This document shows positions 12,000 to 24,725 of a stretch of 64,000 bases of DNA, piece after piece. Location of the stretch: the NCBI GenBank assembly GCA_028023455.1, contig JAQFVV010000013.1, forward strand, positions 4,962,001-5,026,000, read 5' to 3'. Origin of the DNA: Epiperipatus broadwayi. Its lineage: Eukaryota > Onychophora > Udeonychophora > Euonychophora > Peripatidae. Under the pieces are notes generated by a model. That model was given only the letters and a program-made list of their open reading frames with translations. It ran no database searches and was not told the origin of the DNA. The position numbers were made by a program, and so were the translations under genes. Numbering within the stretch: position 1 is the first letter of the stretch; every line of letters starts with the position of its first letter.

Positions 12000-12800
12000 C
12001 AAAGAAATAAACAAACAGGCAATATCATTGGTGTGTTAATCCACACAAGAGATTCCACAAAGCTCTTTAGAAAGAAAATTATTGCCAAGAATTAATAAAG
12101 AAATTAATGTGGATTAATTTGCAGAGAAAAAAAAGTCATGCACTAATATAACTATATATATAATATCTACTGAGAAATCTGATTGTGTGATTCCAAAAGG
12201 GACCCTCACTAAACTTAATGAAACATAAAGACTTTGTGTTTATTATAGAATTAAAATAAATTAAGATTCATAGAAGAATGTACATCTAGTTTCATATATC
12301 CTTAAAAAAGTGCAAAATTAAATCTAAAAGCAACTTTCCATTAAATACTTGTAGTCAAAAAGACAGCCAGGATGTTGACACTGTTCATCCATATACAATT
12401 TTTCAGGAGTAAATCAAATTTATTTGGTTGAAAAAAGTTATTTCTTACAGTGATGACATAATAATGGCAAGTTCAAAGGTAGAGCCAAAACATGTGTGTT
12501 GAATATATGCAAAAAGTTGAATAATTTTGAAAGACAACTAAATCAAAAATATATTTTTGAAAAACTAGGGAAATTCTAGAGCATATTATTTAAGACCAAA
12601 AAAATTTCCTATCCTGGAGAAAATTAAAGCAGTCATAAATGTATCAACTCCTATGATTATGAAATAGTTGTTATTTTCTTGAATTACTTAACATCTTTAA
12701 GAATTTCTTTAAGAAAAAAGTTCATACCACAAAGTTATTGTTATGAATGATATTATGAATGATAAAGATTTAATTCTCTAAAGAGTTGGAAATTAAACAA
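12000..12800 (+). mobile_element. Decayed Ty3/Gypsy-like pol fragment
   Basis: The plus strand has the catalytic box YSDDIIMASSKVEPKHVC starting at 12446, the form typical of Ty3/Gypsy reverse transcriptase. About 140 nt later RPKKFPILEKIKAVINVSTP (near 12590-12650) matches the connection region that follows it. Next comes a degraded block ending KKFIP, which fits the start of the RNase H tether. Stops and frameshifts are frequent, and no LTR or primer binding site is visible nearby. The class assignment rests on these two blocks only. Confidence 0.6.
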
Positions 12801-13474
12801 AACAAAGACATAAAAGAAAATAGAGAGAAAAAATAATTCAGAAGGAAAGGCAGAAATATAGATGACTCATATACAATGAGTAATAGGCATTTCTATTGCT
12901 ACACAAAGTGCTTGCAATGGTTTTGTCCACAGTGTTGTTAATAAGACCAATATAATAAAAATAATAATTTGAGAATACAAGAATTAAGATGATTTTGATT
13001 ACACAAAAGGAATCACTTATAAAATTAGTAATGATTTTAATGAAAATAATATTACCACTTTTTGTTTTTAATGAAAATAATATTACCACTTTTTGAATTT
13101 TTTTTATTTTTTAAAAAAATCAATAAAAGAGTTCATAAAAAATATATATATATATACATTTTTACAATTAGGGATAAACAGTTCATCAACCATTTACTCA
13201 CATTAAATCAATAAAACATGGTATTATTTTTAAGAAAGCATGAAATCTGGCAAAAACTGATAAAAATATTACCAGAAATTATTAAGAGAGATTATATAAA
13301 TTTTTAAAAGGCCAATAATATGAATAAAAAATGTGAATGAAATAAGATCAATGTGTCTTGGAAAAAGATATTGGAGGAAAAATCCCCAATTAAAATTCAA
13401 CAACTATTAATTCATTGAGAGTGAAGGATAAGAGAAGAATGAAAAATTTAAAAGAGAAAAACATTTATATAAGT
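12801..13474. other. Non-coding stretch
   Basis: Contains a two-copy 31-bp tandem repeat (AATGAAAATAATATTACCAC unit, about 13037-13097). Otherwise I see nothing supportable. Confidence 0.4.
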
Positions 13475-14118
13475 TAATATATAGGGTATATGAGCACAGA
13501 CTTTCACATGTAGCACCACTCTCCACTCTATCTAATAACACTGATACACTCAAGCACATATATGCTGAAAAGATAAATAATCACCAATATACGTATTTCA
13601 TGCTAAACCAGTAATCATCAGTTTGTCCAGATTATCATCTCCCACACATATATACTATAAGTGCTCAGATATATATTAAGATAGACAATCTTCATACTTT
13701 AATGGACAAGCTTCAATCTACTACACACTCCAACTCTTCAACTGTCCAATCTCAGCCTCAGGGTGGCCTTCGAGCATTCCATCATCAGATTTTCAATTGG
13801 ATGGACGGTTGAAGAGTTGGAGTGTGTAGTAGATTGGAGCCTGTCCATTAAAGTATGAAGATTGTCTATCTTATTATATATCTGAGCACTTATAGTATAT
13901 ATGTGTGGGAGATGATAATCTGGACCAACTGATGATTGCTGGTTTAGCATGAAATACGTATATTGGTGATTATTTATCTTTTCAGCATATATGTTCTTGA
14001 GTATATCAGTGTTATTAGATAGAGTGGAGAGTGGTGAGACATGTGAAAGTCTGTGCTCATATACCCTATATATTACATATATAGACACAGGTATGTAATA
14101 AGCCTGTGTTTCAGTTAT
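13475..14118. repeat. Foldback element: 274-bp inverted arms (repeat family R1)
   Basis: Left arm 13475-13748 and right arm 13802-14075 are near-perfect reverse complements (only a few differences) around a 53-bp spacer. The right arm begins TGGACGGTTGAAGAGTTGG and runs through GTGTGGGAGATGATAATC to GAGAGTGGTGAGAC and ATATACCCTATATATTA. It then extends outside the palindrome to AGACACAGGTATGTAATAAG and CCTGTGT (to about 14118). The spacer contains GAGCATTCCATCATCAG, which starts the related single copy at 40902. The open frame that spans this region on the minus strand is a by-product of the repeat, not a gene. Confidence 0.85.
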
Positions 14119-17100
14119 TATATAAGTTAAGAAAAATAAAGCTCTGAAGAATTTATGTTTGAACCCCATAGAAAGTTATCTACATTTTAATGCATTTTTT
14201 TTTTTTTTTTTTACATTACAGTAAAATGTTTTACTTAACTGCCAACATGTACTTTGATTAAAAAAAAAGTTTATTATTAGATAAAATAAAAAAGGCATCT
14301 GATAGTTTTTAACCATATACATGGGGGTTTCATTCATATAATCATGAACATATTTTTTATTCATAAAAATATCTGAAAATATATGTACAGAAAGAAACAG
14401 ATTCTATACAGTGACTATATAATCTAGTTTATAAAGCTGTTAAGTACTAATTATTGATATAATTGAATCTGCACTGAAAAAATAAAAACAATAATTGCAA
14501 TGAACATTTTTATGAAATGGTGGCATATAATATAAAGTAGAGGCCAAACTTAATATCTAAAGAATTTATTTATTATGAGTAAATGAATAAACAAAAATTG
14601 TGTACATCCATTCACGAATTTTCCATAAATTATTTAGCAAAGAAATTGATCACATAACAAATCTAATTTTTGTATAAAATAATTAATATCCTTAAATATT
14701 AAATAAAATTATTTTGTATTCCACAAGATGTATATTAATTCAATATGTCAAAATTTAATAAAATAGTATTATTTATTATAAACAGGGAATAAGTTGATCA
14801 GTAAAAAAAAGAAAATTTATTTTCTCTTATTTGCACAACAATAAAAAAAATTGTTGTTCTAATTATATAAATTTCTATATTATTAAATATTTAAATTTAT
14901 ATTACCATTTTGTACTTTGAGAAAATAAAATGGAAACTAAAAACATTGTCAGTTGTTCAATATAAAATTAAAGCCTTTTTCTCCTTACACACACAAATAT
15001 ATGAAAACAAAATCCAAGAAATTCACCATTAATCCTTAAAAAAGCTTGAACTGATCTTCAAATAAAAAAATCAACATTGATAATGGATATTGCAATTCAT
15101 GACTATTATACATGTAAAATCTTTAATCTTCATAGAAATCTATATAAACATTTAAAAAGTCATAGTGCCAAATTTATATATATCATGTCCTCTGTCTTCA
15201 TCTAAATATATTTCGATCATTTAAAAGGAAATTACATAATCATGCATCTGTGCAAGTTGATTTTCATCATCATATGTTTGAAATATATATAATTTTATTA
15301 TGCCATACCAACAATTCAGATCTAGAGAAGAAACTAAAACATTGTCAATAAACTTTTAGAGAACTTTTTACATTAATTTTTTTGTTTTTTTTGTCAGTTA
15401 ATTTACTTACAAGGATTTGTTTTAAAAAATTAACAGATAAAAATTTGATTGTTTATTGATTCCAAATTAATAATATAATTGAAAGAAAATGTTCATTAAA
15501 TTATAGTTATTTCTTTCAATTATTTTATTAGATTTAGTTGAAAATTTTATTTATATCAAATTGAGAAATATCACTTTATATATATTTTTTAAATTTTATT
15601 TAGCTCTTGATACACCATTGTCATTTAGCTACTTAATAAATAGAGAATAAATATATCCCAATGAAATACATAAATAATTTGAAGTAATCTAATATATTAG
15701 TCTATTAAATTATTGTTTACATAATAGCATATCATGAATAGATAATGAACTCCATACTAATCCACACACATGAATAATTGTAATAAAGGTATTATCATTT
15801 ATAATATTGGAAATATTATTTATTTAGAATTCAAATGAATTTAAACATTATGATAAATCTCAAGTAATCAGTCTTAATAGAATACATCATTTCTTTATTA
15901 TTTTCGAATGCCAAATTGTGCAGATGGTAGAGAATATATTTATTTTTTTAATATGTCAAGTGCTACATCACATAGTTACAAATATATTGTAATGGGATGG
16001 TCTTTCTGTGATATGCACAAAGGTGAGTGGGTTCCTTCTGATGAATAAAAGAGTGTATCTCTCTTGTCTACATTCATGCATAGCTGGGAATTCAAACATC
16101 CGATGGATAAGTTGACTTTACTAGCCATAAAACTGAAGTTTTGAAATGAAGAGTAAAAAAAAAGAATGTATAATGGATCGTTTCAATGTTTATCAATCCA
16201 GGTGAGGAGAGATAGGACAATCCCACATCAATCTTGGTGATAGCTCCACATTCAATGATGAGCTTTCTTTCCATGACATTCACTTTGCGCTTAGCATTGC
16301 ATAATTACTTTTGTCAAAACTTATATTAGTTTTTGTAGTTTAAGTTGATTGGAGAAACATCAATATTTCTTCTGTTATTGCATGATTTAGGTTTAAATCT
16401 GGAAATCTATAGTGAGGAATTAATGGTGATTTTAGAAATTTGAATACTTTATTTTGTTTGCAAATTATTAATTTTTGAATTAATCCTTGTAAAAGATTTC
16501 TTCAAAAAAAGATTTCTTCAAAATAAAAGTTTGAATTGATTGATACAGACCTTAGAAAATTTCTTTCAGCTCCTTTGTGTAGGAATTGATAGATTTTTTC
16601 CCATAGATAAAAGAGTTTTTTGCCTTCCTTGAACAAAAAGATTCTTTGTATATATCTTATATATTAATCCAGTTCATGATCATTCTTTTTACTCTATTGT
16701 TGATGTCATCTTTGCTATGTATTAACATAAACTTGGTAAAAAAAAAAAGAAAAGATAAGAAAAGAAGTATATGATTTTTCTTTACTTTAATATTATATAT
16801 ATGTATTTTTTCTCGATTGTGTTCACTCATCAGATCTATCGTACGTTGTTCTTTTGTGTTGGTAATCATAATACATTTAATGTTAATTGTGGTAATGGTT
16901 AGTTGTATCTATTTGATCTACTTGGTTTAAACTTTGGTGTTTATTTAGAGTGAGCTTTAAGACTTAGGTTGTGGTTTGTCATTTTATGTATCCCAACATT
17001 ACATGAATGTATTATTTATTAATGAGTAATGCTAATATCATGGGGCTTGAATTAGGGTTGGACCTCATGTTGTGTACTAGGCATTGGAGGAGTGTTAGAG

Positions 17101-18340
17101 GTATCCATAACAATTTATATATACATTTAGTAGATATTTATTTAGAAATACAAAGTTTTACTCTGAATTGGTCCTATAGCAGCAGTGAAGTATAAATCCA
17201 CAGCAGAATTAGTTTAATTTCTCTTTTATATAATTATAAATGTATTATATAAATCAATCTACATTCGATATACATCTTTTATTTATAAATATGGTTAACA
17301 AAGTTCCTTATTTATTAATGTTTAAGAAATCTTAAATGGTTATAGTTACACATACATATCTATTTTCCGATCATGCTGAATATATTATATTATATATGCC
17401 TTCTCTCAGAAGTATCAACCCATTTTGAAAATTCAGCAATATCAATATGTATATTATTTTATTTAAAATAACAAACAATAAATGAAAATAATCATTTCCT
17501 TTCAGAATATTTTGAATTAAGAGCAATGAAGCAAATAAATTTAAATTACTTTCCAATGTTATAATACTGTGAAAGTATTAATAAATAAAATATAGAAAAT
17601 ATGAATACATTAAAAATACTTATATATTTTGAAATCAAAAAACATTATTTGATATTATTATAATATATTCATTTACATTAACATGGTTTTAATAAATAAC
17701 AACAATAAAATTTTAATACTATTCATTGTTGATTTAACAAAACCCATTCTAATATTGAAGATACAGATAAAATTAAATATTAAATAATTTTGAGAATCAT
17801 ATATACTATAATATTAATAGTCTTAAGATGTGGTTACAAATTTAATTTTTGGATTATTAAATATAAACTTTATGAGGCTTTTTGTTTTTAAATATTATTA
17901 CTTAAATTTTGTCCCAGTTCTTACACATTAAATAACAAAATCTTTTTCATTTTCCACAGATATTAAAATATAACATTGTTGTTCCAATATTTTTTAAAAA
18001 AAATAAAGATTGATTAAAAATAGCAATTATTTATGTTTTTTTCCAAATTGATTGGTTTTTAAATCCACATTATTACATCATTTGTGTTTTAATAATATAC
18101 TTCATGACAAACAATTTGAATTCTCACTACAAGATACTAGCATGCAATTAAATAATATATATTATGTTACTGATATTTTGAATTCTCATTATACTATTGG
18201 CATTAATTTTGATCTCACTATAGCCTTGGCATAAATATCTTTACATTAGATTAGTCTCATATGGAATTTCCAGTTATTTCCAGGACTGAATTATTATTTA
18301 CTTATAAAATGATAAGCAAATAATAAAAATTAATAATACT
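14119..18340. other. Long AT-rich non-coding stretch
   Basis: I found no exon or recognisable element. A T-run lies at about 14196-14211. A patch at 15990-16300 is less AT-rich and has a 63-codon minus-strand open frame (16092-16283) with no recognisable domain. If the PPM1L gene at 23.6 kb continues leftward, part or all of this is probably its first intron. Confidence 0.4.
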
Positions 18341-19100
18341 GCTGGTGTTATTTTATTTATTAATGGAAAACATTGACAGGAATCAGTTTTAGGACTGTTA
18401 TTGTTTATAACATATTTAAATATATTAAATTTACCTCTATATGTAGTTGATCTTGCATTTGTGGTATCAGAGGCAAATCAAATAATTTTACCATTAATGT
18501 AAACAAAGTAAAAGTGATTGTGTTTGAATTTATATGACATATTGAAAGCCACATATAATCAAATTGAATCAATATTTTGAAAACAATTGTACCTGTGGAA
18601 CAATGAATTTGCTAAAGGACAAAATTCATGTTTAACATGGAAAAGTCATATCAATATCCTTTGTCATTGATGATTTAAATTTAATTATTTATCTAAATTT
18701 CTTTCTATAGCATTCTATTACTAATTTACAAATCTTCTTATCAAGTTATTTGTTCTATGCACTTACAATATGGAGAAGATCAAATAAAGATGTGCTCTCT
18801 CTACTTTATGTTCTGCAGAATCATATTTTATAAAAGACGATTAAATATAATGAAAGATTTGTTTTCTAAATATGGCATTTATTGAATAAATCAATTTTAT
18901 TTATCTAGAATTGTATTTGAAGCACACACTGATTATATATTAGGTCATATTTTTTCTATTTCTAAAAGCAATGTATTTTTCTCACTACACACAAGAGAAA
19001 GTGTCAAACGTGCATAAATCTCATAATCAAAGACAGAAAATATATATATCAACCATTATTTATTCAATGAAATGATGAAACATTTGGATTTTACCAAATC
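18340..19100 (+). mobile_element. Decayed jockey/CR1-like LINE reverse transcriptase fragment
   Basis: The frame starting at 18377 reads QESVLGLLLFITYLNILNLP, a worn version of the GVPQGSVLGPLLF block. It runs on to VVDLAFVVSEANQ, where the FADD box should be; the catalytic Asp pair is degraded. LTWKSHINIL follows at 18631-18660 and FYALTIWRRSNKD at 18752-18790, then HTRES near 18990. This order is that of the C-terminal half of jockey/CR1-clade reverse transcriptases. In-frame stops are present. 5' and 3' ends are not defined. Confidence 0.7.
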
Positions 19101-22100
19101 ATATTAATCTATTTCTATTTTTTTTTAAAAATATTTTAAGAATTTAATTTTAACAAAAACTGCTAATATATTATTATTAGTTTAATTTTTGTTGTCAACA
19201 ACTTTTTGTTATTATTATTAATTATTTAAATAACATTCAAGTAACTTTATATACCAATTATTTAATGGGTTTTATTGCTTTTCACACACAATTATTTTGT
19301 TAGGAAAGTTTATTTATGAATAATAAAATGTTTACAGTTAATCTTCAGAATATATACACATGTAATTTCATATGGTAATATATATCACAATGTAAATAAT
19401 GAATATGCAATTAATTTTTTGGATAGGTAATAATCCATGCTAAGTAAAGTTATTAAAGATTTTATTTATTTATTCATATTGTTTAACTTATAAAGAGTTT
19501 TAAATAAATTGTTTGTTTAAAATATGTGATAATCTTCTTTTATCACTGTATATATGGGGTTATACAACACATTCATTTGTAAGTAGTTTTCATTATATAT
19601 GACGAACATATAAATAAATTACAAAACATTAGGTCAATCTAAATATTAGCACAATAGAGTTAAATTCAAATAGACTAATTGACTTTTTGGATCAGCAAAT
19701 CAGCTTGGGATTTATAAATATAGATCTATATATAACATATTAAGTGAAAGAATGTGAATCCAAGGTATGCATTTGAACAACATCATTATCATTAATTACT
19801 GAACATAAAAATATTGCATCTTAAATAAATTTATTCTCATTTATTTTTATTGACATCATTATGGGTATATTACTTTACCTGGCATACAAAATTACCATTT
19901 AAATTATAAGAAAAGAATGGTAACTCAATTAAACAACTGAAAATCAGTCTAGAAAAAACAAAAAGATGATCATTTAAAACAAAAAAATATTAATTTAGAG
20001 ATATAATATGGTCAATTGTAAATTACTTAATTGGCATAACAGAACAATTCTGATGAAAGGGCAAAAAAAGAGAGATTATTATAGACATATAAATATGTAT
20101 TATGTTTTTCAATTTCAGTTTTAACTACTTCTTAATATCTTTTCTTGATATATTTGGAAATATAAGGATTCTTCAATGGGCCTTCCATGCAATTAGCCAC
20201 TTAATTATGCAACTATTATATTTTTTGTTTAATCAGATGTATAATTTCTTTGTTGACCACAGAAAGATTAGATTAAAATTAAGTTATGACAATTGTAACT
20301 GATGAATAGTACAATGACTTAGACTTATTTAAGACAGTTGATGATTGAGTAGGATTCAAATTTACAGATGGGTAATATATAATTCTGAGTTTAGTTCACT
20401 ACCTATTTAGAATTAAAAAAATTAAATAAACATCACAGGTAAGATTTCAAGATATATTGGTTAATGCTAATGAACAGAAAAACTTTTTAATTGAGTCAAT
20501 AACTTTTCATTCTTACTTATTTGTTGTTCTCATTGCAGTTTATTCCTTACTAAGATTCCTAATTTTTTTATGTATAATAATGTATAAACATGAAAATGAA
20601 TGTAAGTTAAAAATTATAAATTTCAAATAGAAATATATAGAGATTGGACAAAATAATAAAAATACTTTAGATATTAGTTTTAAATAACAGAGAAATAAAA
20701 ATACAAAGTAACAATATTTTTTTCCCCAACATGGTAGGAGATGGAAAACAATATCTGTTTTGTAAATCAGTGCATCTGAATTCAAAATATATCAAATTAT
20801 TGGTGTTCAATTAGCTGAAGTATTTGTAAGTGTTTCAGTTAACTAAATTTATTAAATATGAAAGGGGGGCAAAAATTAAAACCACTAGAGATCAAAATCA
20901 ATGAACTTACAGACATTAAAAAGAACCCAAAATATATAAAGAAACATTTAAATACTACAGTCGTCTATTAAAATAATTCATTGCAAGTTTTATAAGTGCT
21001 AATATTTAGAAACCACCAATTTCTAAGTTAAATAAAACTAAAAAATTATCACATGATCTTAGTTTAAATGATACTTTTCAGCAACAAATATGCATATATA
21101 CTTCTCCAGATCTGTCACTTATGTAATACATATTAAAGCCCTATCCATATACCTAAAATAGTTTGTGCCTTATAACTTTCATCAATGAGAAGTTTTTGGA
21201 CCTGAATTTAGTGCACTGGAAATATTTGAAAGATCCAAGAGCATTAGATCTGATCTAAAAACTTCTAACTGGTGAAGGCTAAAAGCGAGAAAATAATCTA
21301 GAAATATAACAAAATAATATAGGATAAGGATTTAATTAAGCATTACTATAATAGCATCTAAGATTTATTCAAAATAACAATGGATGGCAAACTGGAATAA
21401 AATAAAGAGAATATCTTCTAATAAGAATGTTATGATGCCAAACAATATTATGATTATAAGAATTGAACAGTGGTTAAATGGAAATATGTGATATGGTCAG
21501 ACAAATTATCATTTCCCAAATACTCAGAAAAAGTTTGTCTAAAAATTTACAAAAATAAATCCATCAGTCAGATTGCTATTCTCAAGTGCAGAACAAAATG
21601 GGAGATCTTGTATGATTTCAACAGCTAATGATATTTTCTTAATCTAATCATTACTAGGAAAAAATGCAACACAAATAAAGGATATTTGAAAATTTTGGAA
21701 GATTAGATTCATTCCTTAATACTAACTTAATTTCCAGACAATACTATTATCTTCCAAACTAATAGTATTTTAAATAATATAACTCATTGTGTCAAATATT
21801 AATTTGTAACATAAGAATAATATTAAATATTACTATGACAGATGTTATGAATAATCATATCTGAGACTTTATATATACATTGTTAAAAGCATTAATCAAT
21901 ATTAAAAATAAATTATAAATAACATAATTTTGCACAATTAATTATGCAAAAGAGAATTGACTTTTAACAAAATATTTAACAAAGATCAATACAATTGTAT
22001 TTAAAAATAAAATCATTATAGTTGATTGTAGGCTTAAATTACATGAGAACACAGAAATAAAATGTGATAGTTATATGTATTATTAACAGGATAATTATTA

Positions 22101-23540
22101 ACTCTTTGTTGATATGTTCAAATACAAATAACATATCCAAATGAATACAGTAGCAGAATAAAATTTTTTAATACATTCACTAATAAAACTATCTCCTTAA
22201 TGAAATCGCTATAAGCTTTTTATGATATTTTGTTAATAATAAAGCTGTCAAAAATTAATAAATAAATAAAACGTCATGCCTACATAAATCAATACAATGC
22301 CCATTATATAGAGATATATTAAGGATGAAAAAAAAAAAACCCAAACAAATATAATTAGTTTTTTTAATTTCGACATTTTAATATTTTTTAATCCTGGTAA
22401 TGTTAGTTTCAAGAACAGTAGTAATTTTTTTTTGTTAATAGTGTATTCAGAAACAATATATTCTCCTGGCACATGACAGTTATACTATTGGGATAAGGAC
22501 ATTTCTTGGTAAACTTTAATTTCCTCTATTAGAAATATTTAATATTCCTATTATTCAGTTGAAATATGTAATTTCTTCTTGATATGCAGAAGTCTTGATG
22601 CAAATAGTGGCCCTATATCATACGAATAAAGATATTACATGTGATGTAGTTATTTTGTTCAATCCTTGCATATGTGACGTTACTGATTGAAACTAATTTT
22701 AACATTTGCTTATCAAAATACAATATTACACTTCAATAACAATATAAGAATAAATTAAAACTTAATAATATTAATTATTTACTTGTATAATTTTTGGGAT
22801 ATAAATATTAATAATTTTCCTTGAATTATGCCAAAAATATGCATTGTAATTATATAATCATGTGAATAGCCCACTACCAAATATGTATGTGCTAATAACT
22901 ATTTTTTTATATCATAGATATAGAATATTTCATTTGTAAATTCCTTATAAAAAAAATTAGGAAGTTGCCGTGACCCAAAACTGCTTTGTGTAAAACGACT
23001 GCAATAAAAATTTAAAACATCATTTTCATTTCTGTTAAATGTTGAAAGATATTTAATCGTGTGATTATTATTAAAAGTATTTTTTAATTAATGAAAATAA
23101 TAATAATGATTTACAACAAAGACATTAGAATTAACGTAACAAAGCAGTTTACTGTTAAAAATATTGTACAAATAACAACATATTATGAACTAAAAATAAT
23201 GTAATTTAAAATCAAATAAATATCATGAGATGAAATAAAAAAAATGTAATACAAAACTTTCCAGGTATACATTGGAGAAGCATACCTGTGTAATTAATTC
23301 AAAAATTCAATTATACTTTAACTATTGCCAATCTAACGAATTCGTAGATTTATTTACGTTCATTATACAGTACATTATTTTACTGACAAATAAACCAAGA
23401 CACGTGAACTGAATTTGGCACAGAAATGGGAACAAAATTAACTTTTCTCTGTAGCTAAATTTAGAATCGTTTATTAAACATTAACTTCCATATTTTAAAT
23501 TAATTTAATTATTCAAACATTAGAAATATATTACCTCGAT
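19101..23540. other. Long AT-rich non-coding stretch, probably PPM1L intron 1
   Basis: No exon resembling the catalytic core of the phosphatase (for example a VGDSR or SHDHKP block) was noticed on the minus strand. No RNA gene or element could be recognised. CpG is rare except close to 23.3-23.5 kb, where it rises toward the promoter. Confidence 0.4.
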
Positions 23541-23602
23541 GATTGTTAACGTGAGCGTATATACAGAATAACACCATACCTGGAAAGCACGGTGTAACTT
23601 AC

Positions 23603-24010
23603 CTCTCCTCCGTGCCCGTCGAATATTCCATATATAGAGGTGCCTGTATTTTCAAAATCGGTAACAACGTTAAACCGGTCTTCCATTTTCTGGCGACGAC
23701 CCTGAATTGCATAAACCCCTACATTTTGTTTTCGTAATTCCCATGTTACTTTGTCACTATTGGAAGAAGATGACATAATAAATTCTGGAGATTCTGGCCC
23801 AAATTTAGATCTGGCCTTCAACATCAGTTTATAACAAGATAATTTCATAGTATTAAAATATACTAAAAACAAAAATACCATTAATCCAATGGCTACACAT
23901 TCTGGTTTAATAGACAACGTCCGAATAAAACGCGTGGCAGAAATAACGCAACTCATATTGTAAGTAAGAAATGCATCCCAAATATCGCGTATTTGCTCTT
24001 TAAATTCCAT
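23603..24010 (-). CDS. PPM1L: PPM1L-type protein phosphatase, first coding exon (partial gene)
   Basis: 136 codons from ATG at 24010-24008 to a GT donor (GAGAG|GTAAG) after 23603, ending in phase 0. The product would be a metal-dependent PP2C-family Ser/Thr phosphatase. PPM1L (PP2C-epsilon) sits in the ER membrane and removes phosphates from stress-kinase pathway members such as TAK1 and ASK1. Visible here are an N-terminal hydrophobic segment (CVAIGLMVFLFLVYF, about residues 38-52) matching the membrane anchor of PPM1L, and then VGVYAIQGRRQKMEDRFNVV. The Arg pair contacts phosphate in PP2Cs and the MED acid helps bind metal. Next is IYGIFDGHGGE, whose DG Asp is a metal ligand. The rest of the catalytic domain must lie in exons to the left. 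I did not find them, so the first intron probably exceeds 23 kb. Confidence 0.88.
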
Positions 24011-24260
24011 TGTGCTAGCGTCACATTAACAAGGAATTATTATTGTTGTCTCCATGTTTTTACAAGGATTTATGGGATATTATTTTGGTTATATAACGCA
24101 TGCGCATTAACTTACTTAGCTTAACAATGCGAAGAGTCTATTTTGATTTTTACATGATATGGAATTTATGTCTACTAGGATTATTTTGTCTAATTATATT
24201 TTATTTCGTATTTATTCATACATGGAGTTAATTCTTGGAACTTATGTTTCGAAAAATCAA
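24011..24260 (-). promoter_or_regulatory. Probable PPM1L 5' UTR/promoter, locally CpG-retaining
   Basis: The DNA around exon 1 and just upstream (about 23.5-24.15 kb) has many more CpGs than surrounding sequence, including ACGCATGCGCATT near 24098 (a palindromic GCATGCGC core like NRF1 sites). In a CpG-depleted genome this pattern marks an unmethylated promoter. No TATA box or exact start site is assigned. Confidence 0.45.
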
Positions 24261-24261
24261 T

Positions 24262-24725
24262 TAATTGTTCAAAAAAGTTATAACATCTTATTTTTTCACT
24301 GAATATTAATTTAACGGTAAATGTTTGTAATTTGATTATTTTTTAATTCAACTATTAATCAAATGTAAGTTTATATATCCAAACATTTAGTGGTATAGCA
24401 CTGCTAAATTTTCATTTTAATCGGAAGCAGTGACAGCTCCAATGCTTGAGCCAGTCACGGGACACTAGATGGTTTTAAATAATTCTGTAGTAAACGTAGA
24501 TGTGAAATAAAATGAGATTGCAGTTATAAAGATATATAGTAGAGTCAATATTAAATTTACAAAAAATGCATTGATTCGAGAACTAAAAAAGATGAAAAAC
24601 AGAAATGTCAAAGATATTAATTGTTCCAAAAAGTTAGGATATCTTTTTTTTTTTTTCACTGAATATTGATTGACTGGTAAATAAATCATTAGTAGTTTGA
24701 TTAATAATAACTATTTTTTTTCTCA
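24262..24725. repeat. Tandem repeat family R3, first block
   Basis: A unit of about 355-365 bp containing TTATATATCCAAACATTTAG, GATGGTTTTAAAT and GAGAACTAAAAAAG ends with CACTGAATATTGATT. Part of the preceding unit (about 24262-24360) and the start of a following unit (24657-24725) show it is tandem. It lies immediately upstream of the PPM1L promoter. Another copy is at 25765-26030. Confidence 0.65.

Noticed and set aside
13738-14169. 143-codon minus-strand open frame
   Set aside because: It lies inside the foldback repeat R1. The same sequence occurs inverted and in other copies without an open frame, so it is a repeat by-product.
16092-16283. Possible small gene on the minus strand
   Set aside because: The frame is open for 63 codons but ends in a Phe-rich low-complexity run, and no domain, splice signal or second copy supports it.
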